Assembly: GCF_018294505.1 (NCBI RefSeq)
Contig: NC_057800.1
Location: 170,991,703 to 171,055,702, forward strand
Direction: 5' to 3'
Length of the DNA stretch: 64,000 nucleotides
Source of the DNA: Triticum aestivum
Lineage: Eukaryota > Streptophyta > Magnoliopsida > Poales > Poaceae
In this document: positions 10,601 through 20,855 of the stretch, in pieces
Numbering within the stretch: the first letter of the stretch is position 1
Layout: every line of letters begins with the position of its first letter
Notes under the pieces: model-generated
Told to the model about the DNA's origin: nothing
Seen by the model: the letters and a program-made list of their open reading frames with translations, nothing else
Database searches by the model: none
Position numbers and translations under genes: made by a program

Positions 10601-11210
10601 GTCGTTGACTTAGACCCAGGGTTATCTGCCTGGCCAAAACTTCATCTTTGGGTAACTCACCCCGGGTCATATAAGCCAAATATGGAACTGTCCAATCAGG
10701 AATAACATGAAGAGCCGCCACCAGTTGTGCCTCCGGGACATGAATAGCAAGATCTTCCTCTCTAGGCAGTTTAACCGAAGGATTATACAAAATATCAAGG
10801 AAATGTTAGGTGGTACCGGCTTATGCTGAGACCCTAGCCGGCTTAACGCATCAGTGACCTCATTTTTTCTGCGATCAACATGTTCTACTTGATAACCTTT
10901 GAAATGACCAGCAATAGCATCAACCTCTCGGCGATAGGCCTCCATGAGTGGATCTTTAGAATCCCAAGTGCCTGAAACTTGCCGAGCCACCAAATCCGAG
11001 TCGCCAAAACACCTCACCCGGCTTAGATTTATCTCTTTAGCCATCCGAAGACCATGGAGCAAGGCCTCATACTCACCTGCATTGTTAGTACAAGGGAACA
11101 TTAACCTTAAAACATAACAAAATTTATCACCTCGTGGGGAAGTCAAAATAACTCCAGCCCCCGAGCCTTCCTACTGCCTGGCTCCATCAAAGTGAATAGT
11201 CCAATATGTG
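10601..11210 (-). pseudogene. Tat-1 extra (archaeal-type) RNase H
   Basis: Seen: 'HFDGARQ' followed by a TAG where the sister copy has Leu, then 'EGSGAGVILTSPRGDKF', 'NNAGEYEALLHGL', 'CFGDSDLV' and 'DALSRLG'. These are the D-E-D core motifs of the aRNH domain that Tat elements carry in addition to the ordinary RNase H. Most of the domain is in one frame (11146-10800), and a frameshift follows before the linker to integrase. Tat-2 has the same domain at 25608-26122. Confidence 0.8.
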
Positions 11211-12636
11211 CTATCCGGCTTCTCCTCAGGCATCTGCAGCTTGGTCTTGTCATTAATAAAATCCACAGGTGCTTGATACTTGATAGTTGCCCGAGGCATA
11301 TACTTCAAACCATGGGGTCCAACCTCAATGGCCCATTTGGCTACCCGACCTGTGGCTTCTCTTTTTTGAATAATACCCCCCAGCGGAGCAGAACTGACCA
11401 TAGTGATGGGATGACTAAAGAAATACCGCTTCAATCTAGGACTAGCCATGAACACCACATAAACTAGCCTTTGCCAATGTGGGTATCTCTGCTTGGATTC
11501 AATGAGTACCTCACTGACATAATAAACTGGCCGCTGAACCGGATACTCCTTGCCTGATTCCTTCCTTTCCACAATAATTGCCACATTGACGGCTCGGCTA
11601 TTAGTAGCCACATATACCAACAAGGGTTCCTTATCAATAGGTGCAGCAAGGATTGGCGACTCAGCTAGCTGTTTTTTCAAGGCCTCAAACGCCTGATCAA
11701 TAGCATCACTCCAGATAAAGTGATATGTTTTCTTCATCATCTGGTACAGAGGGATAGCCTTCTCGCCCAGCCGGCTTATGAACCGGCTTAAGGCCGCAAT
11801 ACAACCTGCCAGATGATGGACATCATTAATGCACGCCGGCTTAGCCAAGGAAGTGATAGCCTTATTTTCTCCGTGTTAGCTTCAATGCCCCTTTTAGAAA
11901 CCAAAAAGCCCAAGAGCTTTCCTATTGGCACACCAAAGACACATTTGGCCAGGTTAAGCATCATCTTGTAGACCCGAAGATTGTCAAAGGTCTCCTTTAA
12001 ATCATCTATCAAGGTCTCCTTCTTCCTGGATTTCACAACAATATCATCTACATAAGCATGAACATTATGTCCAATCTGGACATGGAGGCAATTCTGGACA
12101 CACCATTGATAAGTCGCCTGGGCACTCTTGAGCCCAAAAGGCATAGACACATAATAGAAGGCTCCAAAGGGAGTGATGAAATCCGTCTTCTCCTGGTCCT
12201 TAACTGCCATCTTGATCTGATGATAACCAAAGTAAGCATCAAAAAAACTAAAACGCTCACAACCCGCCATAGCATCAAGGATCTGATCAATATGAGGGAG
12301 AGCAAAAGGATCATGCGGACAGGCTTTGTTAAGGTCTATGTAATACACACACATCCGCAAAGTGTCGTTCTTCTTAAGCACCAGCACCGGGTTTGCCAAC
12401 CACTCAGGATAAAAGAATTCAATAATAAACCCCACCACCAAGAGCCGGGCCACTTCTTCACCAATGGCCTTACGCCTTTCTTCATTAAAACGATGAAGGA
12501 ATTGCTTGACCGGTTTAAACTTTGGATCGACATTGAGAGTGTGCTCAGCGAGTTCCCTCATTACACCTGGCATGTTTGAAAGCTTCCATGCAAAGATGTC
12601 TCGGTTCTCATGGATGAACTCGATGAGCGTGATTTC
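11211..12636 (-). pseudogene. Tat-1 reverse transcriptase and degenerate RNase H
   Basis: Reverse transcriptase copies element RNA to DNA. Seen: an N-terminal 'NPVLVLKKND' block, 'DLNKACPHDPF', 'FGYHQIKMA', 'MPFGLKSAQATYQ' and the active site 'YVDDIVVKS' (about 12060) in one frame from 12573. The frame breaks near 11840 and continues from 11848 with the tether and an RNase H-like part. That part lacks a clear catalytic Asp ('YVATNSRAVNVAI'), as is common for the first RNase H in Tat elements. The RT core is intact but the polyprotein is not. Confidence 0.85.
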
Positions 12637-13449
12637 CTATTTCGGATCCATATTAGCACTGATACTGAACTGCTTGGATGAATCGCCAGGAACAAAGTCA
12701 ACCAATTTAGTGTCATCTGCCGACTCAAACTTCAACAGCGGGTCATGCTCTGTGGTTGACTTTTTCAAAGGAGTCATATCTGCTGGGTCAACATTGTCTT
12801 TGTAAAACTTCAACTCCTCCATTGCATAGGAAGTCTCAGCATAAGCGGCATCGCACTCTTCACACTCCAAAGCTATCTTTCTGTTGCCATGTATAGTGAT
12901 GGTACCCTTATGACCCGGCATCTTAAGCTGCAGATAAACAAAACAAGGTCGCGCCATAAATTTAGCATAAGCCAGTCGTCCAAACAGGGCGTGGTAAGGG
13001 CTCTTGATCTTGACCACTTCAAAAGTCAGTGTCTTAGCTCTGAAATCATTATCATCTCCAAAGATCACTTTTGAAGCTATCTTACCCACTGGATACGCTG
13101 ACTTACCAGGCACCACTCCATGAAAAACAGTTAAGGACGGCTTAAGATCCTTATCAGTTAAATTCATATGACGGTAGGTATCATAATGAATGATATTGAT
13201 GTTGCTGCCTCCATTCATGAGCACTTTAGTGAACTTGTATCCTCCAACCTGAGGCACAACCACCAAAACCAAGTGACCCGGATTGTCAACCCAGGGCGGG
13301 TGATCCTCATGGCTCCATACAATAGCATGTTTGTACCATCGCATGTATCGAGGGACCGTCGGCTCAACCACGTTGACTGCCCTCTTATGAACCTTCTGGT
13401 CCTGTTTACATAAACTTGTGGTAAACACATGATACTCACCACTATTCAA
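12637..13449 (-). pseudogene. Tat-1 protease region, catalytic Asp lost
   Basis: The protease cuts the polyprotein. Seen: an open 270-codon frame with 'GGYKFTKVL' followed by 'MNGGSNINI'. Tat-2 has 'MDGGSSINI' at the same place, so the catalytic Asp has become Asn. Downstream 'FHGVVPGKSAYPVGKI' and 'YHALFGR' match Tat-2 closely. The frame ends in 'DPK' plus TAG (12639-12637), the same stop as in Tat-2, and the next codons still encode RT-type protein. Confidence 0.85.
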
Positions 13450-16017
13450 CTGCTTTGGAGTACTCTGATAATCAGGCTGCTACTGTTGATTCCCTTGACC
13501 AGATTGTTGATTGAAACCACCTTGATTGCCTTGGCCCTGGAAACTAGAGTTTGAGCCATCACCACCAAAGCCAAGCCAGTGAGAGCCGGATCCCGAGCCG
13601 CCATTCGGGCCATGATTATTCTGGAAAAAACGGAATTCCTATACTCCCTCATGATGAAGCAATCCTTCCACAGATGATTGGTCGGCTTCTCTTGCGTACC
13701 ATGCTTTGGACAAGGCTGATTCATCATCGCCTCGATGTTAAACTTTGGCCCTCCAAGCCGGGCTGGCTTTCCCTTACGATGCTGATTATTATTATGTGTA
13801 TTGGTGTTAGCCACAAAGTCTAAACCGCCATCAGCTTTGCGCTTATCGTTGCCACTTTGACCCGCCATATTATGCTGCTGCCCTTTTCCATTGCCACTCT
13901 TCTTCCCCTTACTAGCCTTCTCCTCATAGGACTCCGGGTCTTTAGTACTATCAGAGTCGACGAATTTGACAAGAGCCGCCATGAGCTCCCGCATGTCATT
14001 GCAATGGCGTTTAAGCCGCCCCAGTTTTTGCTTAAGGGGAAGGAAATGGCAATTCTTCTCGAACATCAGGACTGCTGAATCAGCGTTGATACTGTCCGAT
14101 GAGTGTATAACGGCCGAGATCCGGTGCACCCAATTGGTTGTTGACTCGCCCTCACCTTGGACGCAAGAATCTAAATCCAGAATCGACATAGGCTGCTTGC
14201 ATGTGTCTTTAAATTTTTGGACAAAACGCGTTTTCAACTCCGCCCATGACCTAATGGAGTTAGTTGGAAGCCCTTTCAACCTAGTACGAGCCAGCCCATC
14301 CAACATCATAGTGAAATACTTAGCACATGCAACATCACTAATATCCAACGTCTCCATAGCCATCTCATAGCTCTCAATCCAAGCCTCTGGGGGCTGATTC
14401 GTTGTGTAATTAGGCACCTTACGAGGGCCCTTGAAATCCTTAGGCAAATTCTCGTTGCATAGAGCCGGCACTAAACATGGCACACCCAAGGTTCTAGAGG
14501 TCACTCCTGCCTCCACAGACGCTGACGGGTAAACCAGCGATTGCTGTTGAGTCGCTAGCTGAGCTGCCAGTTCAGCCTCCCAACGCGCCCTACCCTGATC
14601 CACCAAAGTCTAAGCACCGACACCTCCGTGCATTGGGTCATGCCTATGAGGCTGGTTATGGTGTTGCTCACTGCTTGAAACTACTGGCGAGTCAATATGT
14701 CTACTATAACTCCAGCTTGGACAAGGGGTTGAGTGAATCTGTTCACGGCTATACGAATAAGCCGCCTATTGAGCCACTGCTGTATGAAGAAGTTCTCTGG
14801 ACCTCTGCATCTCTATCGCAGCCAGAGACTCACCTTCAACTGGGAGAGCCGCCAATTGTGTTGCCACGGCAATCATATTGTCTAGAGGGTTAGAATAATG
14901 ACCCAGCGGTGTCGGAACATGCTGAGACGGAGTCATATCCATACGAGGCGGATCCACAACACATGGCTAAATCGGTGCTTCGGTCACGGGTGTCTCAACT
15001 GCCCGGTTCACCATGGGCGGGTCACTGGTCCCTGCCCCAGGTGTGTTGAAAAGGTTTCTCGCATCGTATTCCGTGGGTAAGCGACTTTGGTGCATCCTTC
15101 TCATGATGGAATTTAATGCGTTTTGGTCCAAGGTAAGCCAGAAAGATTCCGCATGAATCTGTGGTGCCTGAACGCCCAAAGCAGCTCGCTCCGTGGCCAT
15201 CCTAGCATTCTCAGCCGCCAATTCTTCCTTGGCCTGAGATATCTCATCTCGTAGCTTCGCAACATTCACCTTATGTTGTTCTTGAGTTTCCGAGGTTTCC
15301 TCCGTCCCCATCAATGTTGCCAAAGCATCCAGTAGTTCAGTCGGAACCTAAGCTGGCGGGCATGCAGAGCCCCTAGCCCTAGCCGTTGCTGCAGCCGTTG
15401 AGCTGGAGGTCATGGCCGCGGCGGTCATCTAACCGAGCACTGGTTGTCTAACGACCATGATGATTGCAACCCTGTTCGGCGGCTCACAAGGGTCCGGAAT
15501 ACTGTCACCATCGGAACAGCCCCCAAGCAGACCATCCTGCAGTTGATACATTGAATTAGTCACACCGATTGATGACTCACCGTCAGAATCGATGGCCATC
15601 TCACCACCAGACACAGATCCTTCCTCAAGTTCCGCCCCATGGATGAAACCCACAAAGGCATGCTCACAATGGTATGAACCTTAGCGGGTCGTGCACGCTG
15701 AGCCGTCTTGATGATGTCGGTGCAGGTGTCCGACTCAGGGCCCGATTCACCGATCTTGCCGATGAAGACGTGGATTCTGCTGAGGGGACCCAGTACCCGT
15801 ACTCAATTGAGCCGGCCTCGGGGCCCCAGCTTGCATCGTCGATGTAGAGCTTGCCGCGGCGACTCTTGGTCATCCGGCCCATAGCGTATCCCTTGATCCC
15901 TGCGAAGTTTCCCTTGAAGAACTCTAAACCACGACACGCCAGCCCCACGGTGGGCGCCAACTGTCGTGGACTTAACATGGCAGATGCCCTAGAGAAAGGA
16001 CTTAGGTGTGGATCCAT
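13446..16017 (-). pseudogene. Tat-1 gag, frame opens inside the 5' LTR
   Basis: Gag forms the particle that packages element RNA. Seen: a frame opens at ATG 16017, inside the LTR, and reads through the LTR end and PBS ('SPRQLAPTVGL') into 'FFKGNFAGIKGYAMGRMTKS'. Later pieces (15323-14967, 14957-14766 and 14606-13446) are split by stops and frameshifts. The last carries the retrotransposon gag domain ('NYTTNQPPEAWIESYEMAM', 'SWAELKTRFVQKFKDTC') and a Cys/His-rich stretch ('CPKHGTQEKP', 'LWKDC'). Gln/Asn/Gly-rich spacer follows. A TAG near 13485 sits in a run of Gln codons. Confidence 0.8.
15943..15960 (-). other. Tat-1 primer-binding site
   Basis: Seen: minus strand TTGGCGCCCACCGTGGGG, one base inside the end of the 5' LTR. 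The same 18-mer occurs in Tat-2. Known: PBS of this type is typical of RIRE2/Tat elements; I cannot assign the tRNA by eye. Confidence 0.8.
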
Positions 16018-16496
16018 CGCAACTAGGTTAGCTTAAAGGGGTTAGTCGGGAAAAAGGACACAGAGAGTTTATACTGGTTCGGCCCCTCGCAACGAGGAAA
16101 GGCTTACTCCAGTTTGGGGCTGTATTACTTAGGTTTCGATTACCAGGGAGTGACTACGCTTGACCTACTTCTCGATCTCTTGTTTCTTGCCCTAACCCGC
16201 CGCCGGGTCACCCCTTTATATACACAGGTTGATGCCCGGCGGCTTACAGAGTCCTGGCCGGCTCATACACAACGTGTCCGGCTCGGTGACTAACTAAGCT
16301 TGCATTACAATATAAGTCACACAATATGGCGGTTCATACCCATGGTCGTCAAGTCACCTCCGGGTCCTGGGCTTTCAATAAGCTTGCTCTATGGACCGCC
16401 ATCCTCATCGTCCTCCTGGCCCTTCTCTTTTTAAGCCGCTAGTGGCATGAACCGGCCCCTCTGGGCGGGTCATACCCAATAGTTATATCCCCAACA
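15962..16496 (-). repeat. Tat-1 5' LTR
   Basis: Seen: minus strand from 'tgttggggatataac' (16496) to 'ccacgaca' (15962), TG...CA, 535 bp. It aligns with the Tat-2 LTR at 20338-20855. A TATA-like 'tttatataca' lies near 16215. Confidence 0.85.
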
Positions 16497-17144
16497 CGAT
16501 CCCAACAAACACACCGCAAAAGGAGTTATGTCATATGGATCTCCAAGAGACCATTGTATTGAGAATCAAACGAGAGAGAGGAAGCCATCTAGCAACTAAC
16601 TACGAATCCGAAGGTCTATAAAGAACTACTCATGCATCATCAGAGAGGCACCAATGGAAGTGGTGAACCCCACCGCAACGGTGTCTAGATTGGATCTGGT
16701 GGTTCTGGACTCTGCGACGGCTGGAATTGATTTTCATTGACTCCCCTAGGGTTTTTGGAATATTGGGGTATTTATAGATTAAAGATGCGTTCCGGGGGGC
16801 ACCCAAGGTGGGCACATCCCACCAGGGCGCGCCTGGGCCTCCAGGCGCGCCCTGGTGGGTTGTGCTCCCCTCGGAGCAGCCCCCGGGTGCTTCTTTGGCC
16901 CACTGGATGTCTTCTGGTCCAAAAAAATCCACAAATTTTTTTGCTGCGTTTGGACTCTGTTTGGTATAGATTTCCTGCGATGTAAAAAAACATGAGTAAA
17001 CAACAACTAGCACTTGGCACTATGTCAATAGGTTAGTACCAAAAATGATATAAAATGACTATAAAATGATTATAAAACATCCAAGAATGATTATATAACA
17101 GCATGAAAACAATCAAAAATTATAGATATGTTGGAGACGTATCA
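16497..17144 (-). repeat. Athila-like 3' LTR, first 648 bp, cut by Tat-1
   Basis: Seen: minus strand begins 'tgatacgtctccaac' at 17144, next to the PPT. It runs to 16497, where the Tat-1 LTR starts, so Tat-1 inserted into this LTR. The other half is not present left of Tat-1; the LTR piece at 8599-9042 has the wrong orientation. The sequence is of the Sabrina/WHAM type (tentative). Confidence 0.75.
16818..16859. repeat. perfect 19 bp hairpin in the LTR
   Basis: Seen: arms cccaccagggcgcgcctgg and ccaggcgcgccctggtggg are exact inverted copies around the loop 'gcct' (16837-16840). It is very GC-rich and contains two AscI-type ggcgcgcc sites. It lies in the transcribed part expected of this LTR family. 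Confidence 0.95.
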
Positions 17145-18472
17145 GCATCCCCAAGCTTAATTCATGCTCGTCCTCGAGTAGGTAAATGATAAAAACAGAA
17201 TTTTTGATGTGGAATGATGCCTAACATGTCATCTCATATTCTTTTCTTTATAGCATGGACATTTGGACTTTCATATTGTTCAAAGCAATAGTCTAGTTTT
17301 GACATGATAACTTAAATACTCAAGCATACCAACAAGAAACCATGTCTTTCAAAATATCAATGCTAAAATAAGTTATCCCTAGCCCATCATGCTCAACCAC
17401 TGATCCATTCATGAAACACACACACATGTTAACTACACCCAATGCTCAAGTACGATCATAGTGCCCCCTAGTTGGTGCTTTATAAGAGAAGATGGAGACT
17501 CAAATTAAAAATAAAAATTACATAAAGTAAAAGAAAGGCCCTTCGCAGAGGGAAGCGGGGATTTGTAGAGGTGCCGGAGCCCAAAGCGAAAATTGAGAAA
17601 TAAAAGCATTTTGAGAGGCATACTTTTCCCACCAACGAAAACGACTTAGAGTCCCTTTCCATGCTAGATATATCATAGGCGATTCCCAAACAGAAATTAA
17701 TGTTCATTCCTTTTTGCACCATACTTTCACTTTCCATGGCTAACGGTATCCACGGGTGCCTTCCATACCAACACTTTCCAAGGAATTTATTATTTGACAA
17801 CATAAAGTAAATTCATTTTTCATTTCGGGACTAGGTATTCCTAATACCCTTGCCTTACTCTCGTGCAATGACAAGTGAATAAACACTCATCGTGAGAATA
17901 ACACATCTAGCATGGAAAATATTAGCCACCCCTCACCGCCTCGTGAGCGGTACGAGCACACAAAAGAGAAATTTATTTTGAATATTAGAGATGGCACATA
18001 CAAATTTGCTTAGAACGGCAAAAGAAGACCGCATATTGGTAGATATAGTGGACTCATGTGGCAAAAATGGTCTAAAGGATTTTGGATACACAAGTAGTGA
18101 TCATACTTAGTGTAAAATGAAGGCTAGCAAAAGATTGAGAGCGACCAACCAAGAAAGAAATAATCTCATAAGCGAACATTAAGCATAATTAACACTGAAT
18201 AATGCACCCGAGTAGGATATAATTTCATTGAATAACTATTGACTTTCGTTCTTGCACAGGGAATCACAAACCTTAACACCAATATTCTTACTAAAGCATA
18301 ATTACTCATCAACATGACTCACATATCACATCATCATATCTCAAAACTATTACTAAGAATCAAGTTTATTTTGTCCAATGATCTTCATGATTTTTTTATT
18401 ATATCCTTCTTGGATATCTATCACTTTGGAACTAATTTTCATGTGTTGCTTTTGATAAGCTCAAACAAATAT

Positions 18473-18710
18473 AAGTGAAGATCATGAGCGTAATATTTCT
18501 TTCTCTCAAATTAATTTTAAGTGAAGCAAGAGAGAATTTCTTTGAAAATTTAATAACTCTCAAATAAATATAAGTGAAGCAAGAGAGCATTTCTTCAAAA
18601 TACTAAAGCACACCGTGCTCAAAAAGATATAAGTGAAGCACTAGAGCAAATCCATAGCTCGTAAAAATTTAAGTGAAGCATAGAGAGCAATTCTAGCAAG
18701 TCATGGCATA
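18473..18710. repeat. degenerate 40-60 bp tandem repeat
   Basis: Seen: 'aagtgaag' followed by variants of 'caagagagcatttct' recurs at 18473, 18519, 18572, 18631 and 18671. It lies in the non-coding 3' region of the Athila-like element. Confidence 0.7.
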
Positions 18711-19626
18711 ATTTTGGCTCTCTCAAATAGGTGTGTCCAGCAAGGAATCAAGACTAAAAACACAAATCAAAACAAGCAAAGACTCATATCATATAAGACG
18801 CTTCAAGCAAAACACATAGTATATGACGAATAAAAATATAGCTTCGAGTAAAATACCGATGGTCGTTAGAAGAAAGAGGGGATGCCACTCGGGGCATCCC
18901 CAAGCTTAGTTGCTTGCTTCTCTTTGCATAATAACTTGGGGTGCCATGGGAATCCCCAAGCTTAGGCTCTTATTACTCCTTATTCCTTCATCCATCATAA
19001 GATAACCCAAAACTTGAAAACTCCAATCACACAAAACTCAACAAAACCTTCGTGAGCTCCGTTAGTATAAGAAAACAAACCACTACTATAAGTACTGTAG
19101 AAAACCAATTCATATTTTATTCCTGAATTATATCTACTATATTCCAACTTCTCTATGGCAAAAACTCATCAAAGAAAACCATAGAATCATGAAAACTAGC
19201 ACACAACACAAAGAAAACAAAATATGTCAAAAACATAACAGTTTGTAGCAATCTGGATATTTCGAATACTTATGTAACTCCAAAAATCTTGAGAAATTAG
19301 GAACACCTGAGAAATTCGTATATTAATCTTCTACAAAAAATTGTTATTTTATCATGCTCTATTTAAAAAGGGAGAATTGTTTTAGCGAGCGCATAATTTT
19401 CTATTTTTCAGCAAGATCAAACAACTATCACCCAAGAAGATCCTAAAGGCTGTACTTGGCACAAACACTAATTAAAACACAAAAAACACAATCATAAAAG
19501 TAGCATAATTTTGCAAACACTCAAGAACATAAAGCAAAAGGCAAAAATAAATTTTATTCATTGGGTTGCCTCCCAACAAGCGCTATCGTTTTATGCCCCT
19601 AGCTAGGCATAAGACTTCAACGATGC

Positions 19627-20337
19627 TCATACGAAAAATAATAATTGAAATACAAAGAGAGCATCATGAAACATGTGAAACACACATTTAAGTCTAACAT
19701 ACTTCCTATGCATAGGAATTTTATAGGAAAAAAATTTGTCAAGACAACAAATATCTAGCATATGCAAAGTAGAAGAAAGAACCAATAACAATCTCAACAT
19801 AACGAGAGGTAATTTAGTAACATGAAAATTTCTACAACCATATTTTCCTCTCTTATAATAATTACATGTAGGACCATAATCTAATTCAACAATATAACTA
19901 TCACATAAAATATTCTCTTCATGAGCCACATGCACGCAAAGTTGACACTCTTCCAAAATAGTGGGATTATCATCAAATAAAGTTATGACCTCTCCAAGCC
20001 CACTTTTATCAAAAATTTCATAAGATTGAACACTCTCCAAATATGTGGGATTATTTTTACCTAGAGTTGACACTCTTCCGAAACCACTAATATTATTGCA
20101 AACATATTCATCATGGCATAAATAAATTTTCAACGTCATAAGAATCATCACCCAATCATGATCAATGCAACAAGTAGTGGACATAGCAAAATTAGCATCC
20201 CCAAGCTTGGGGTTTTGCATATTATTAGCACAATTGAAATTAATAGAATTTATAGTAAAATCATTGCAATCATGCTTTTCATTCAAGGAGCTATCATGAA
20301 TCACTTCATAAATTTCTTCATCACAATTTTCAGATTC
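19627..20337 (-). pseudogene. Athila-type env-like ORF, N-terminally cut by Tat-2
   Basis: Seen: a minus-strand frame to 19627 with 'ELDYGPTCNYYKRGKYGC', 'FHVTKLPLVMLRLLLVLSS' (hydrophobic, a possible membrane segment) and 'MHRKYVRLKCVFHMF'. The part upstream of 20337 in the open frame is Tat-2 LTR sequence, so the true N-terminus is missing. Known: Athila-lineage elements (for example Bagy-2) carry an extra gene here that has been called env-like; its role is unproven. The Cys-rich block ('CCIDHDW', 'CQLCVHVAHEENILC') may bind metal. Confidence 0.65.
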
Positions 20338-20855
20338 TGTTGGGGATATTATTACTGGACTTAAACCGGCCAGGAGCATACGGATTAACTTTATGAAGAT
20401 TAGAAGCCCATGAAGACGTAAGAATGATGGCACTTTATGAAGGCCCAAGGCCCAAAGGCGAGTTAAAGCCTGTAGATATAAACCAACCTTATTATGTAAC
20501 TTGCATTATAAGATAGGAAGTATAGAGACCGAACCGGACACGTTTATGATCCGGCTTTGGGACTCTGTAAACCAGCGGGTATCAACCTATGTATATAAAG
20601 GGACGACCCGACAGCGGTTTACGGATGGCACACAACAACTCGAGGGCTAGTCAAAGCGGATTCGCTCCCTGGTCATCGAAACCCCAGCAATACCAATCAC
20701 AACTAGACGTAGGCTTTTACCTTCATCGAAGGGGCCAAACTAGTATAAACTCCCCGTGTCCCCTTGTCCGGTTTAACCCCTTTAAGCTAATCCGTTGTGA
20801 TGGCTCCACGACTAAGTCCTTTCACAAGGACATCTGCCGTGACAAACCCACGACA
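20338..20855 (+). repeat. Tat-2 5' LTR
   Basis: Seen: 'tgttggggatattatt' to 'cccacgaca', 518 bp, TG...CA. TATA-like 'gtatataaag' lies at 20591-20600. Same family as the LTR at 15962-16496. Confidence 0.9.

Larger units (their letters stand above)
9043..16496 (-). mobile_element. Tat-lineage gypsy element, minus strand (Tat-1), 3' truncated
   Basis: Seen on the minus strand in order: 5' LTR (16496-15962), PBS, gag, protease, RT, an extra archaeal-type RNase H, integrase, then a 77 bp tandem repeat. The 3' end is cut at 9043 against an Athila-like LTR, so the antisense gene and 3' LTR are missing. The extra RNase H and the PBS type are marks of the Tat lineage (Grande, RIRE2). It is a diverged sister of Tat-2 at 20338-32413, in opposite orientation. 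Confidence 0.85.
17145..20337 (-). mobile_element. Athila-like gypsy, env-like gene and 3' region
   Basis: Seen: a PPT at 17145-17158 beside the LTR, about 2.4 kb of AT-rich non-coding sequence, then an env-like reading frame at 19627-20337 that is cut by Tat-2. The block after the ORF ('gggaggcaacccaa' on the minus strand, near 19565) is typical of the 3' leader of Sabrina/WHAM elements. The gag-pol half of this element is not found in the window. Both Tat elements sit inside it. Confidence 0.75.

Noticed and set aside
20338..20448. N-terminal extension of the env-like minus-strand ORF beyond 20337
   Set aside because: These codons are antisense to the Tat-2 LTR; the open frame across the border is fortuitous.
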